A stretch of DNA of 64,000 bases from positions 124,001-188,000 of the forward strand of contig JAFLBS010000004.1 of the NCBI GenBank assembly GCA_017303755.1, given 5' to 3'. The stretch is from Flavobacteriales bacterium. GTDB taxonomy: Bacteria > Bacteroidota > Bacteroidia > Flavobacteriales > Flavobacteriaceae. Under the pieces are notes generated by a model. The model was not told the DNA's origin. It saw nothing but the letters and a program-made list of their open reading frames with translations, and did not search any database. Positions within the stretch are counted from its first letter, which is position 1, and every line of letters begins with the position of its first letter. Shown in pieces: positions 16,793-26,287 of the stretch. The translations under genes were made by a program, and so were the position numbers.

Positions 16793-17104
16793 TCAATTGA
16801 ATGATGTTAAAAATCGGATAACGCCTATAATTGCTAAAATTATTCCTATGAGTGCCTGCTAAGTAAATCCGTTTTCAGAATAGTTTCCTTCTTTGGTCAT
16901 ATCATAATCAGTATTCTCTGAAAAAGTTTCGACATTTTGTGTTTGAATCAAAGCTTCTTTATCCAAAACAAAACTTGGACATTTATCCTCAAAATCAGCT
17001 TTCCTATTTGTTAATCTGCATACCATTCCATGCTCATAATCGTGCCTACGATTTTCACAAATTCTGCATATTTTTGGGTATTCTTCACTCGTCATAAATT
17101 TCAA
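16793..17104 (-). pseudogene. Cys-rich small membrane protein interrupted by an in-frame TAG
   Basis: The intact part (16859-17104) encodes 81 residues with a four-cysteine pattern (CRICENR ... GMVCRLT ... DKCPSF), a likely zinc-ribbon. The frame stops at TAG (16859-16861). It then continues in phase for 21 codons to TGA at 16793, encoding an obvious membrane helix (LIGIILAIIGVIRFL). I recall relatives ending in such a helix, so the TAG probably truncates the protein; CAG to TAG would be one transition. It may still make a soluble 81-residue product. It lies just upstream of the T9SS gene's stop on the same strand direction. Confidence 0.65.
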
Positions 17105-17109
17105 TTTTA

Positions 17110-20100
17110 TTAATTTACTATTAATTTCTTAGTTACAATTTGATTTTCTTTATTGATTTTTATCAGATAAATTCCAGTACTTAATTGAATTGAATCAAAA
17201 TCAACTTGCTCCGATTGAGCTTCTTTTTGAACAACTAAATTCCCTAAAACATCATAAACAGTGATGATTGAACCTTGCAGTTGATTGCTCTCTACTGTAA
17301 AAGTACCATTAGATGGATTAGGATACACTCTTAAAGCTTCTTCATTTTCAAAAATAGGATTTGACAACAATGAGTTTACTGAAAAACTGTAATCAAATCC
17401 GCCACCAAAATCGGGTGTAAATGTTTTGATTACTACATCATTCGCATCCAAAAATCGTACATAACCTGCTCCTTGCGATGTATTGGCCCACCATTGTAAT
17501 CCATCTTTTCCAGAGTCATTAACACGCAAACGATAACATCCATTCACTATTTGTGGTGTTTGATAGGTATACGTATAAACTGTATTGGCTGTTGTAAACG
17601 TCTTGGTTTCGATTAACGCACCATCCGAATCGTATAAAGAATAATTATTTTGAGTTGGTAAATTATTGGTCTTCAATTGGATTTTAAAAACTGCTGGCAT
17701 CACATCAGGCAAACTGAAACTAGAAACAAAATGATTGTTATTAGCATACATATCTGCACTTTCATTTGCTGAAATAATTTGAGCATGAAATTTATTATTT
17801 GCCGAACTTACTCCAACACTCCATAATTCATTAGTTGGTAAAAAAACATCAATCGCTGCCATAGAAGCTAAAGTTCCTGTCCAAGTATACGTTTGATGCG
17901 TACTCGCTTCATTCAACCAATATTCAATAGCAACACTGGTCAGTGCGGTCGCACCTGTGTTTCTAAGTGTTATTTTTGGTCGCTCACACATTGGGTTAAT
18001 TCGCAAATGCTCAGCATTCGTATTATTAGGCATTTTCACATCTTCAATTGATGCATCCAACGAAAAATTGGGCGCGCTATAACCTATCACTTGATGCGCA
18101 ACAATGTAACGATAATCACCAGTTGGAACACTTGGATTAGTAGTTCGATAATCCAAATTCATAGTAGTTCCAGCAGTTACGTGCGGCGTTAAATCTTGTT
18201 CTTTTAACAAAGTACGTTGACCAGGACACCAACCTTGACGATTGTAAACCCATGTTCCACCTTGAGGAAATATCGGGTTTTCAGAGCAATTTTGAGTGAT
18301 GGTCCAGTTGAATTTTTGAATATTATTTACTAATATTCTATGACTTACTGTTCCACCATTTTGAGCAAATTCTCCTTGTGAACCGTGACCCGTAATGGAA
18401 GATTTCATTTTAAATGAAGTTGCTTCAGAGCTAAAAGGATACGCAACTGTAGGCATTTTGGTTCCGTTGATGATTTCATTGATATTCGGACTTCCCAATC
18501 GGTATTCACCTTGCCATAATTGATCGTATTGAACAATGTTGCGTGGTGGCGTTCCAACGATAAAAAGAAACTCTAAATCCAATTCTTCTTGCCAAACTCC
18601 GCCCGACATTACCAAACGTTTGTTTCCTTTTAAGATTTTAACGTAATCGGACATGTCAAAATACCATGATTTACCGTTTTGACCTAAATCAAGACCAATT
18701 CCATACGGAGTTACAAAAGAAACCAATTCATTGTAAAAAGGAAAACGTCTGTAATAATCCAGTTGAGTAATATTGATTGTTCCTTCAGATGTTACTGGTA
18801 AAGTAGATAGTAAAGTTCCTGTTGCACCATCGTATACATTTTCGGCGGCAGCTTCAAATACATTTACGGTTGACAATAAATTAACAGAATCGTGTTGCAT
18901 CGGAATTACACCTTCGTTGGAACTAATTGAATAATTCTTTACTACTCTCGCACTTCGTGGATACGAATAGCGAACCACATTATCAGTCACAGTAACATCG
19001 TATGTTCCTCTGAAAAAAGTAATATTCGGAACCGTAGTCGATTCGGTAAAAGTAGTCGTCAATTGATCGCCTCTTTCATAATCCCATGCCAAATTGGTTC
19101 CGTTTGAAGTCAAGCTATTTTTAGTGTCTGATACTAGTTGTCCTGAACCTTCATCCAATTTATAGTAAGCAACTAAATTAGAATAATCGGGATGACTAGC
19201 GTCAACTGACTTGTTTTTCCAACTTAAAATAGTCGCTGCACTCAATTCTTTATCCCAAACTAAAAACTCTTTGATTTTACCTTTGTAACCATACACAGAA
19301 CCATCGTCAAATTTGCCTAAAACCAAATTCATGATACTGATTGCTTTAGTCTTGTTAGTTCCGGTTTGCCATAAAACACCGTTTAAATAAATATTCATGA
19401 TTCCGGTTGTGGCATTTTTGGTGAACGTCCAATGGTTCCAAACACCTTCAATGACATTGTCCGTTCCGTATGGCTTTTCTATTCTATCAAAACCACCACT
19501 CACATAACCACAATCGAAATAAATACTTCCACCCCAAGGCAAATGCAAATTGAGTTGGCGTTGGGTAATATTATCCGAATACGCATAAACAATACTATTA
19601 TCGGTTGGTAATAAATCGGCATTTCCTTTTGCCCAGAAACTAACGGTCAGTTGATTATTAATCGTATTAAAAAATTGAGTATTTATATCAACAAAACCCG
19701 AAGAAGAAACATCTATCGAAGCAATATTACTTGCTGATACCGTTCTGATTTCGGCAGTATTCAATCCTAAAAACTCGATATTGGTTCCGTTAGATGAGTT
19801 AGAAAACGAAATTTCTACTACTAAATTACTCGTTCCATCCCAGTTGAATGGAGTATAAAATTGAACTCTATTAGCGCCATTTACAAAAGTGTAATCACTA
19901 AAATAGACTTCAGAAAAACCAGTAAAATCAATAGTTTGAGCTTGTAAACTCGGTAAGGAAGAGTTTTTAATTTTGATTTTTAAAAACTTGGCCAAACCAC
20001 CCGAATTGGAAACATTGAGTTGAAGAGCATCGATTGCGCCAGCTGAAAATCCGGAGGCCAATAAATCAGAGGCTTTGATTAAAAATTGAGTGCGACCACT

Positions 20101-20586
20101 TTTTTGACTGGTTCTAACAATGTCTGATACTGCAGAAGTTCCGCCACCGATCACATAATTATTTTCGGAAATAACGTTGTTCAACACCACATTTTTCTGA
20201 GTGAAATCGTAATGATCAAAAGTAGGTTGCGAAGTATAATTGAAACTGGTTCCAGTGAAATTTGAAATCACATAATCAGGTTGTTGGAAAAGTACTTTCT
20301 CAATTTTAGTACTATCGGCAATGAAAGTATTGCATGAGTAATCCCACTCGCCACAGCCTAAATTTCGATCAGTTGGCGTTGAAATCAAAGCGTTTTTACA
20401 ACGCATATTGTATTTTAGAATGATTTTCTCAAACGTCAAACTCGGATTGTTTGGAAAACTGATGAGTGTGTCGCGCGTTGTACTGTTGTAATTGAACGCT
20501 TGCACTCGGATGGTATCGCCTACACTTTGAGCAGAAACGAAAGAAATAGAAAATAATAATACAAGAAAAAGTAGTTTTTTCTTCAT
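17110..20586 (-). CDS. large T9SS-secreted PNGase F-like protein with LamG domain
   Basis: 1158 residues. Signal peptide 1-20 (SISFVSAQ). The N-terminal segment has RNLGCGEWDYSCN, a hallmark of peptide-N-glycosidase F-related proteins. Residues about 300-460 form a LamG/concanavalin-like domain (LTVSFWAKGNADLLP, GVWNHWTFTKNA, YYKLDEGSG). A second PNGase-like part lies about 520-830 (GGVWQEELDLEFLFIVGTPP, QGGTWVYNRQGWCPGQ). The end is a type-A T9SS sorting tail (VYPNPSNGTFTVE ... GIYLIKI). It probably acts on or binds surface or host glycoproteins. Whether the glycosidase site is intact cannot be judged by eye. A minus-strand -7 box lies at 20622-20629. Confidence 0.85.
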   Translation of the reverse strand: MKKKLLFLVLLFSISFVSAQSVGDTIRVQAFNYNSTTRDTLISFPNNPSLTFEKIILKYNMRCKNALISTPTDRNLGCGEWDYSCNTFIADSTKIEKVLFQQPDYVISNFTGTSFNYTSQPTFDHYDFTQKNVVLNNVISENNYVIGGGTSAVSDIVRTSQKSGRTQFLIKASDLLASGFSAGAIDALQLNVSNSGGLAKFLKIKIKNSSLPSLQAQTIDFTGFSEVYFSDYTFVNGANRVQFYTPFNWDGTSNLVVEISFSNSSNGTNIEFLGLNTAEIRTVSASNIASIDVSSSGFVDINTQFFNTINNQLTVSFWAKGNADLLPTDNSIVYAYSDNITQRQLNLHLPWGGSIYFDCGYVSGGFDRIEKPYGTDNVIEGVWNHWTFTKNATTGIMNIYLNGVLWQTGTNKTKAISIMNLVLGKFDDGSVYGYKGKIKEFLVWDKELSAATILSWKNKSVDASHPDYSNLVAYYKLDEGSGQLVSDTKNSLTSNGTNLAWDYERGDQLTTTFTESTTVPNITFFRGTYDVTVTDNVVRYSYPRSARVVKNYSISSNEGVIPMQHDSVNLLSTVNVFEAAAENVYDGATGTLLSTLPVTSEGTINITQLDYYRRFPFYNELVSFVTPYGIGLDLGQNGKSWYFDMSDYVKILKGNKRLVMSGGVWQEELDLEFLFIVGTPPRNIVQYDQLWQGEYRLGSPNINEIINGTKMPTVAYPFSSEATSFKMKSSITGHGSQGEFAQNGGTVSHRILVNNIQKFNWTITQNCSENPIFPQGGTWVYNRQGWCPGQRTLLKEQDLTPHVTAGTTMNLDYRTTNPSVPTGDYRYIVAHQVIGYSAPNFSLDASIEDVKMPNNTNAEHLRINPMCERPKITLRNTGATALTSVAIEYWLNEASTHQTYTWTGTLASMAAIDVFLPTNELWSVGVSSANNKFHAQIISANESADMYANNNHFVSSFSLPDVMPAVFKIQLKTNNLPTQNNYSLYDSDGALIETKTFTTANTVYTYTYQTPQIVNGCYRLRVNDSGKDGLQWWANTSQGAGYVRFLDANDVVIKTFTPDFGGGFDYSFSVNSLLSNPIFENEEALRVYPNPSNGTFTVESNQLQGSIITVYDVLGNLVVQKEAQSEQVDFDSIQLSTGIYLIKINKENQIVTKKLIVN

Positions 20587-20621
20587 GGTAATTGGTTTTA
20601 GTTGTGTTAGTTAGAAGAAAC

Positions 20622-20629
20622 CAAATGTA
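20622..20629 (-). promoter_or_regulatory. TACATTTG -7 box of the PNGase F-like gene
   Basis: CAAATGTA on the plus strand is TACATTTG on the minus strand, 36 bp upstream of the ATG at 20586. Confidence 0.5.
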
Positions 20630-20653
20630 ACAAAAAACAATTACCTTTTACAC

Positions 20654-22285
20654 TTATTTTTCTATCTCACGTAAACTTTCCATCTTCTTATGAGCCAAGA
20701 AACCTTTGATGTCTTCAAAGTGTTCTTTGACGCGTTTATGTCCGAATTCGAATACTTTTTCTGCCAAACCATCTAAGAAATCTCTATCGTGGGAAACCAA
20801 AATTAGTGTTCCATCAAAATCTTTTAAAGCGTCTTTGATGATGTCTTTGGTTTTCATGTCTAAGTGGTTGGTTGGCTCATCCAGAATCAACACATTCACA
20901 GGCTCAAGCAACAATTTGATCATCGCCAAACGCGTTTTTTCTCCACCCGAAAGCACTTTTACTTTTTTGGTAGTATCATCACCACTGAACATAAAAGCAC
21001 CCAATAAATCTTTGATTTTACTTCGGATATCGCCTACTGCAATCATATCAATCGTTTCAAAAACAGAAAGATTTTCATCTAATAATGAAGCTTGATTTTG
21101 AGCAAAATAACCAATTTGTACATTGTGACCGATGTCTAATTTTCCTCCAAAATCAATTTCTTTCATGATGGCTTTGATCATGGTCGATTTTCCTTCCCCA
21201 TTTTTCCCAACAAAAGCTACTTTTTCTCCGCGTTCAATCACCATATTAGCGTCTTTAAACACTACGTGATCACCATACGATTTAGACAATTCATTGACTA
21301 CAACTGGATATTGTCCGCTGCGAGGTGAAGGTGGGAATTTCAATCGCAATGCCGAATTATCTACTTCATCAACTTCAACAATTTCAAGCTTTTCCAACAT
21401 TTTAACACGTGATTGCACTTGTAATGTTTTGGAATACGTTCCTTTAAATCGCTCGATGAATTCCATGTTTTCGGCAATCATCTTTTGTTGCTCTTCGTAG
21501 GCTTTTTGCTGATGCGCTCTTCTATCTTTTCTGAGTTCTAAATAATGTGAATATTTGGCTTTGTAGTCGTAAATTCTTCCCATTGTCACTTCAATGGTAC
21601 GATTGGTAATGTTGTCTACAAACGCTCTATCGTGCGAAATTACCATTACTGCTTTGGCCGAATTGATCAGGAAATCTTCCAACCATTCGATACTTTCAAT
21701 ATCCATGTGATTGGTAGGCTCATCAAGTAAAATCAAATCGGGTTTTTTCAATAAAATTTTAGCCAATTCAATACGCATTCTCCATCCACCTGAAAATTCA
21801 GAGGTTGGACGAGTAAAATCTTCGCGTTCAAAACCCAATCCTTTCAGTACTTTTTCAACCTCAGCTTCGTAATTGACTTCTTCAATTGAATAAAATTTCT
21901 CCGACAATTCAGAAACGCGTTCGATTAATTTCATATAATCATCGCTTTCATAATCGGTGCGAATGGTCAATTGCTCGTTGATTTGGTCAATTTCATCTTT
22001 CATTTCAAACACTTCAGAAAAAGCTTTGGACGTTTCTTCAAAAACAGTAGCGTCGTCTTTGGTTAACAAATGCTGAGGCAAATAAGCAATTATAGCCTCT
22101 TTTGGAGCCGAAATATTCCCAGTAGATGGTTTGCTCGCTCCCGCTATAATTTTAAGAAGTGTCGATTTTCCTGCTCCATTTTTACCCATTAAGGCAATTT
22201 TATCATTTTCATTAATAGCAAAAGAAACATCACTGAATAAAGTGGTTCCACCAAATTGTACTGAAATATCGTTGACTGTAATCAT
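20654..22285 (-). CDS. ABC-F family ATPase
   Basis: 543 residues with two ABC cassettes and no membrane domain. Cassette 1 has Walker A GKNGAGKST, signature FSGGWRMRIELA and Walker B LILLDEPTNHMD. Cassette 2 has GKNGEGKST, LSGGEKTRLAMIK and LILDEPTNHLD. A charged linker helix (about 240-300, RRAHQQKAYEEQQKM) lies between them, as in translation-associated ABC-F factors (EttA/YbiT group). These bind the ribosomal E-site or affect antibiotic sensitivity; the subgroup is not resolved. The leader carries an 8-bp-period repeat tract downstream of a TATCTTTG promoter. Confidence 0.9.
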   Translation of the reverse strand: MITVNDISVQFGGTTLFSDVSFAINENDKIALMGKNGAGKSTLLKIIAGASKPSTGNISAPKEAIIAYLPQHLLTKDDATVFEETSKAFSEVFEMKDEIDQINEQLTIRTDYESDDYMKLIERVSELSEKFYSIEEVNYEAEVEKVLKGLGFEREDFTRPTSEFSGGWRMRIELAKILLKKPDLILLDEPTNHMDIESIEWLEDFLINSAKAVMVISHDRAFVDNITNRTIEVTMGRIYDYKAKYSHYLELRKDRRAHQQKAYEEQQKMIAENMEFIERFKGTYSKTLQVQSRVKMLEKLEIVEVDEVDNSALRLKFPPSPRSGQYPVVVNELSKSYGDHVVFKDANMVIERGEKVAFVGKNGEGKSTMIKAIMKEIDFGGKLDIGHNVQIGYFAQNQASLLDENLSVFETIDMIAVGDIRSKIKDLLGAFMFSGDDTTKKVKVLSGGEKTRLAMIKLLLEPVNVLILDEPTNHLDMKTKDIIKDALKDFDGTLILVSHDRDFLDGLAEKVFEFGHKRVKEHFEDIKGFLAHKKMESLREIEK

Positions 22286-22293
22286 TAGAAGGG

Positions 22294-22331
22294 ATTTTAA
22301 GATTTTAGGATTATAGGAAATTAAGATTTTA
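22294..22331. repeat. 8-bp-period tandem tract S1 in the ABC-F leader
   Basis: GATTTTAA, GATTTTAG, GATTATAG, GAAATTAA, GATTTTA in fixed 8-bp phase, followed by a partly complementary stretch (TAAAGTCTTACTGTC). It lies between the promoter box (22377-22384) and the start codon (22285). Confidence 0.75.
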
Positions 22332-22376
22332 TTATCCTAAAGTCTTACTGTCTTATAATCCATTTTTAAAAAGGTG

Positions 22377-22384
22377 CAAAGATA
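22377..22384 (-). promoter_or_regulatory. TATCTTTG -7 box of the ABC-F gene
   Basis: CAAAGATA on the plus strand. It predicts transcription from about 22370 and a leader of about 85 nt containing the S1 tract. Confidence 0.5.
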
Positions 22385-22481
22385 ACTTAAATAGCCAATT
22401 AGACAATTGGTTTGAATCAAATATTATTGTGCGTTTTTCTATCGTAATGTGCTAAAATACTATTCGTTTTAAAGGAGTTAA

Positions 22482-23752
22482 TTGAGTACTTTTGCATCTG
22501 GTTTTTTAATCCAAATGTTGCTCAATATGCCACTGATTGATTATCGTTTCTTGGGGAAAATAATTCCGAAAGGAAAAATTAAAAAGTCGTTCACCAGCGC
22601 AAAATCATCGTATTTAAACAGAGTGCGATGGGCAACTGCTTTATTCTTTTTTGGAATGGGATTTTGTTTTGCTACTTGGGCCAGTAGAATTCCGGACATC
22701 AAATTGGCGTTGCAATTAAGTGAAGCCGAATTGGGAACATTACTTTTTGCGTTGCCTATTGGTCAGTTGGTTGCTATGCCTTTTTCGGGAAAAGTGGTGA
22801 CAGAATACGGCAGTCGAAAAATAGCAATTGGCGGACTATTGATGTATGCGGTTTGCTTGACTTTATTAGGATTAGCAACAACTAGCTGGCATTTGGCATT
22901 GGGTCTTTTCTGTTTGGTTTTTTTGGGAATTTCTGCAATATAGCGGTAAATACACAAGGCGTTTTTACCCAACAGTTGTTTGAAAAACCAATTATGGGAT
23001 CGTTTCACGGTTCGTGGAGTTTGGCTGGATTTTGTGGTGCTTTACTTGGGTTGATTGTGCTTGCTTTTCAATTGAGTCCGTTTTTGCATTTTATTATTGT
23101 TTTGTTCATTATCATCCTACTGATTTTCTTAAACTATTCGTACTTGGTCAAAGTTAAATCGCCTAAAAAAGAAGAGGAAAAGGAAAAGTTCTCTTTTTTT
23201 AAAATCAAGGATAAATCACTGATTTGGCTCGGAATCATCAGTTTTTGCTGTATGGCAAGTGAAGGAATCATGTTTGATTGGAGTGGCGTTTATTTTAAAG
23301 AAATCATAAAAGCACCCGGAGCATTAGTGATTTTGGGTTATACTTCGTTTATGGTAACTATGGCGATTGGACGGTTTTTAAGCGATATTTTGGTTGGACG
23401 ATTTGGTCCGAGAAAAGTATTAATTACAAGTGGTTTGGTGATTTCATTCGGACTCTATTTAGCAGTTCTCTTACCGTATTTGATTCCGTGTACCATTGCT
23501 TTTATGTTGGTTGGATTTGGCGTTTCCAATGTGGTTCCGATTGTTTTTAATGCGGCAGGAAATAGTGAAAAAGTACCTACTGGCATCGCATTGACTATCG
23601 TTTCGAGCATCAGCTTTTTGGGCTTTTTAATTGGCCCGCCTTTTATTGGTTATATTGCAGAACTGACTAGCTTGAAGTATTCATTTGCAATTATTGGTGT
23701 TTTTGGGTTATTTATTTCTGGGCTGACCTATAATTTGAAGATGTTTAGATAG
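22482..23752 (+). pseudogene. MFS transporter (YbjJ/fucose-permease-like) broken by a frameshift
   Basis: Two adjacent frames make one MFS protein. Bases 22482-22943 encode the first half (WATALFFFGMGFCFATWASR, LSEAELGTLLFALPIGQL, FSGKVVTEYGSRK). Bases ~22940-23752 encode the rest (NIAVNTQGVFTQQLFEKPIM, SFHGSWSLAGFCGALLG, VSFGV-type C-terminal helices). The conserved NIAVNTQG is read only in the second frame and begins right where the first frame meets TAG, so a 1-bp loss (or 2-bp gain) near 22935 breaks the gene. The apparent start is TTG at 22482 and may be a little upstream of the true one. It could be a real pseudogene or a sequencing error. Confidence 0.8.
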
Positions 23753-23760
23753 TTGTTTTA

Positions 23761-23804
23761 GATTGTAAGACTGTAGGACTGTAAGATTTTAGGGTTTTAG
23801 GATT
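23761..23804. repeat. 8-bp-period tandem tract S2
   Basis: GATTGTAA, GACTGTAG, GACTGTAA, GATTTTAG, GGTTTTAG in 8-bp phase, 8 bp after the stop of the broken MFS gene. Confidence 0.75.
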
Positions 23805-23870
23805 ATTTGAAACTAATTTGTTTTCTGAAAACATAAATAGAATTTAGGAGATTTAATGTCGCATACAACT

Positions 23871-23909
23871 AAAAAGCAGGAAATTCATAGTTGAAATCCT
23901 GCTTTTTAG
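23871..23909. terminator. intrinsic terminator downstream of the superoxide dismutase gene
   Basis: AAAAAGCAGG ... CCTGCTTTTT stem with extra inner pairs and T-runs on both strands. It is 19 bp from the dismutase stop (minus strand) and could also stop read-through from the MFS remnant. Confidence 0.8.
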
Positions 23910-23927
23910 AATTAAATAAACTTTATT

Positions 23928-24932
23928 CTAATGCTCGTCGCCTGGTGAACACAAGCCAATAATTTCGTGAAATACATCGTGTAATTTGGTTAACGCATCC
24001 GTTATTTCCTTATCTGATTTTTTGGTTTTTACTAATTTGTCTAGCTTTTTACTGTCAGTGACTAATTTTTGTATTGCAGCAACTACTTCTTTTTTATAGA
24101 ACTCTGCTGGAATAGTTGATTGTGATAATGCTGCGGCTTTTAGCACCATTTCTCCACTTCGTTCTTTAATTGGTTGCAAGTTGCCTTCTTCACTTGGATG
24201 AAAGGTTTGCGACATTACTTTATGAAAATCTTTTAATGCCAACCAACCGTCAAATTTGCCTTTCTTTTGAGGTAGTGCTGATGTATAATTTTTACTTACT
24301 TCGTTCCAGTTGATGACATTCCAAATGGCGGTCAAATAATCAGCACGTTTGTTTTGGTATTTCAAATAATACGCGTGTTCCCAAACATCAATTCCTAAAA
24401 TAGGAGTTCCTTTATTTTCAGCAATGTCCATCAACGGATTGTCTTGATTAGCAGTCGAACAAACCGCTAATTTTCCATCCAAACCCACATAAAGCCAAGC
24501 CCAACCTGAACCAAAACGTGTGGCTGCAGCAGCATTCATTTTTTCTTTCAAAGCATCCATAGAACCAAATGATTCGTTGATTGCTTTTTCTAAATCGGCT
24601 GATGGTTTGGTATTTTTCTCTGGAGTTAAAATCGACCAAAATAATTCGTGATTGAAATGTCCGCCTGCGTTATTGCGAATCGCTGGACTCAACTTAGACA
24701 CATTGGCAAAAATTTCAGTAATGCTCATTTTCTCAGCATCAGTTCCAGCAACAGCAGCATTCAAATTTTTGATGTAAGCAGCGTGGTGTTTGCTGTAATG
24801 AATTTCCATAGTTTGTGCATCTATGAACGGTTCCAATGCATTGTAAGCGTAGGGCAATGGTTTTTGAGTAAATTGCGCCGAAACCGAAGCACAAATAAAT
24901 AATACAATCGATAAAATCTGACTTTTCTTCAT
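23928..24932 (-). CDS. secreted Mn/Fe superoxide dismutase with C-terminal helical extension
   Basis: 334 residues, against about 200 for ordinary SodA/SodB. Signal peptide 1-19 (ICASVSA-Q). The dismutase domain (about 22-216) keeps all four metal ligands: His in MEIHYSKHHAAY, His in AGGHFNHELFW, and Asp and His in DVWEHAYYLKYQN. AGGHFNH and NQDNPL favour the Mn or cambialistic type. Residues about 225-334 form an extra helical domain with paired His (FHKVM, TFHPSEEGNL, KLHDVFHEIIGLC). It presumably detoxifies superoxide in the periplasm or outside the cell; the extension may bind metal (inference). Confidence 0.9.
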   Translation of the reverse strand: MKKSQILSIVLFICASVSAQFTQKPLPYAYNALEPFIDAQTMEIHYSKHHAAYIKNLNAAVAGTDAEKMSITEIFANVSKLSPAIRNNAGGHFNHELFWSILTPEKNTKPSADLEKAINESFGSMDALKEKMNAAAATRFGSGWAWLYVGLDGKLAVCSTANQDNPLMDIAENKGTPILGIDVWEHAYYLKYQNKRADYLTAIWNVINWNEVSKNYTSALPQKKGKFDGWLALKDFHKVMSQTFHPSEEGNLQPIKERSGEMVLKAAALSQSTIPAEFYKKEVVAAIQKLVTDSKKLDKLVKTKKSDKEITDALTKLHDVFHEIIGLCSPGDEH

Positions 24933-25000
24933 TTCTTTTTGATTTTTAAACTATTTCTCATTGACTTTTGATGAAAAACAAATCAATGATTCTTGTCTTA

Positions 25001-25008
25001 CAAAGATA
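25001..25008 (-). promoter_or_regulatory. TATCTTTG -7 box of the superoxide dismutase gene
   Basis: CAAAGATA on the plus strand, 69 bp upstream of the ATG at 24932. Confidence 0.5.
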
Positions 25009-25036
25009 AAGCATTGCGTATTTGAATAGTGTAAAA

Positions 25037-25843
25037 TTATCTTAAAATCTCCTTCAGATGTTGCTGAAAATCATAATTATCATTGATACCAATATGATCT
25101 TCACCATCAAGAATAAAAAGTTGATCAAATGATTTAATGATCTTTTTCAATCGTTGCGAATTAGAAACCGAAATTAATTGGTCTTGATTGCCGTGAAAAA
25201 GGTAAATTGGTACTTTGACTTTGACAATATATCGATTGGTTTCAAATTGAAATTTCTTGAGAAAATCAGGAAAATAAGGTGCTCTTCCTGTTGAAAATTC
25301 TAAAAAATTATAATACGGAGCTTGAAGAATTAACTTATTCGGATTTTTAACTGATGCCAAATAAGTAGCCAATCCTGTTCCGATGGAATAGCCAATAAGA
25401 ATGATTTCTTTGGATTTGTAGTGTGTTGTTACCGAATCGTAGGCGATGGAAATATCCTTATAAATTTGTTCTTGGTTTTCAATTTCACCTTCGCTTTTTC
25501 CGAAGCCACGGTAATCCAAAAAGAAAATATCATAGCCTAAATTGGTGTAAATAGAAGCATTATTTCCCCAATCATCAACCGTTCCAGCATTTCCGTGTAA
25601 ATAAAAAACTAAACCTTTTGGGTTGGGAGTTTCGAAAAGTATTCCGTGTAGTTGCTTTCCATCGAAAGAAGGAATGGTAACTTCTTCGAATTTTTCACTA
25701 AAATTAAATTGATGATTTTCAGGAAGTTTATAGGCTCGAAACACCATTTCTTCCTGATTGAAATAGAGGTAACTTACATATAGCAAATACAGTATTCCAA
25801 AAACGGTCAAAAAAGAAAAAAAGGTAAATCGAAAGGCTCTCAT
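25037..25843 (-). CDS. membrane-anchored alpha/beta hydrolase
   Basis: 268 residues. One N-terminal transmembrane helix (about 7-27) is followed by an alpha/beta-hydrolase fold of the BEM46/YqiA-like type: oxyanion region VFYLHGNAGTVDDWG, DYRGFGKSEG, nucleophile elbow LIGYSIGTG (Ser), acid in FHGNQDQLIS, and the final His in GEDHIGIND. The substrate is unknown; esterase or peptidase activity on envelope material is likely. It is a single-gene unit on the minus strand. Confidence 0.88.
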   Translation of the reverse strand: MRAFRFTFFSFLTVFGILYLLYVSYLYFNQEEMVFRAYKLPENHQFNFSEKFEEVTIPSFDGKQLHGILFETPNPKGLVFYLHGNAGTVDDWGNNASIYTNLGYDIFFLDYRGFGKSEGEIENQEQIYKDISIAYDSVTTHYKSKEIILIGYSIGTGLATYLASVKNPNKLILQAPYYNFLEFSTGRAPYFPDFLKKFQFETNRYIVKVKVPIYLFHGNQDQLISVSNSQRLKKIIKSFDQLFILDGEDHIGINDNYDFQQHLKEILR

Positions 25844-25888
25844 TGACTTATTGTTTTAATTGAAACTCAAAAAGTCAGGAAATCGTAT

Positions 25889-26104
25889 TTACAAACTCAA
25901 TCGAAATTCTTCAACGATAGGATTGGCTTTGGCAAAATCGGTTTCTTGAATGAATAATTCGACTGCTTTTTGCGGTTGTATACTCGGAAGTACGTTGGCC
26001 TGATTGTTGTTGCGAATGACCGTATTTACACCGATTGCTTCAATTTTTTGTTGCAAGGCTAAGGCTAAAATTTCGTCACCTGAAAAGAGTTTCATTAATC
26101 CCAT
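25889..26104 (-). CDS. DUF2007-domain small protein
   Basis: 71 residues matching the DUF2007 (putative signal-transducing) pattern: LFSGDEILALALQQKIEAIG, then strand residues ending VELFIQETDFAKANPIVEEF. These small proteins have a ferredoxin-like fold and no firmly known role. Starts at M1 or M4 (26095) are both possible. Confidence 0.75.
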   Translation of the reverse strand: MGLMKLFSGDEILALALQQKIEAIGVNTVIRNNNQANVLPSIQPQKAVELFIQETDFAKANPIVEEFRLSL

Positions 26105-26181
26105 TGTCTGTATAGTGTATAATGTAAATTGTATAATGCTTTAATTCGTTTTACTAATGTATGCCGCTGATTATCAAATCC

Positions 26182-26256
26182 ATTCGTTTTTCTCATTTTT
26201 TGGAACGCGGACAAAACGGATTTTGCTGATTTTACGCTGATTTTCTATATAGTTCT
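26182..26256 (+). repeat. R2 dispersed repeat, copy d
   Basis: Contains TTTTTGGAACGCGGAC, ACGGATTTTGCTGATTTT and ACGCTGATTTT, the same series of words as R2 copies near 45031, 46865 and 46968. It lies in the gap between the DUF2007 gene and the DEAD-like gene. Confidence 0.7.
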
Positions 26257-26287
26257 AATTACTGAAAACTGCGACTGCGACTGAAAA

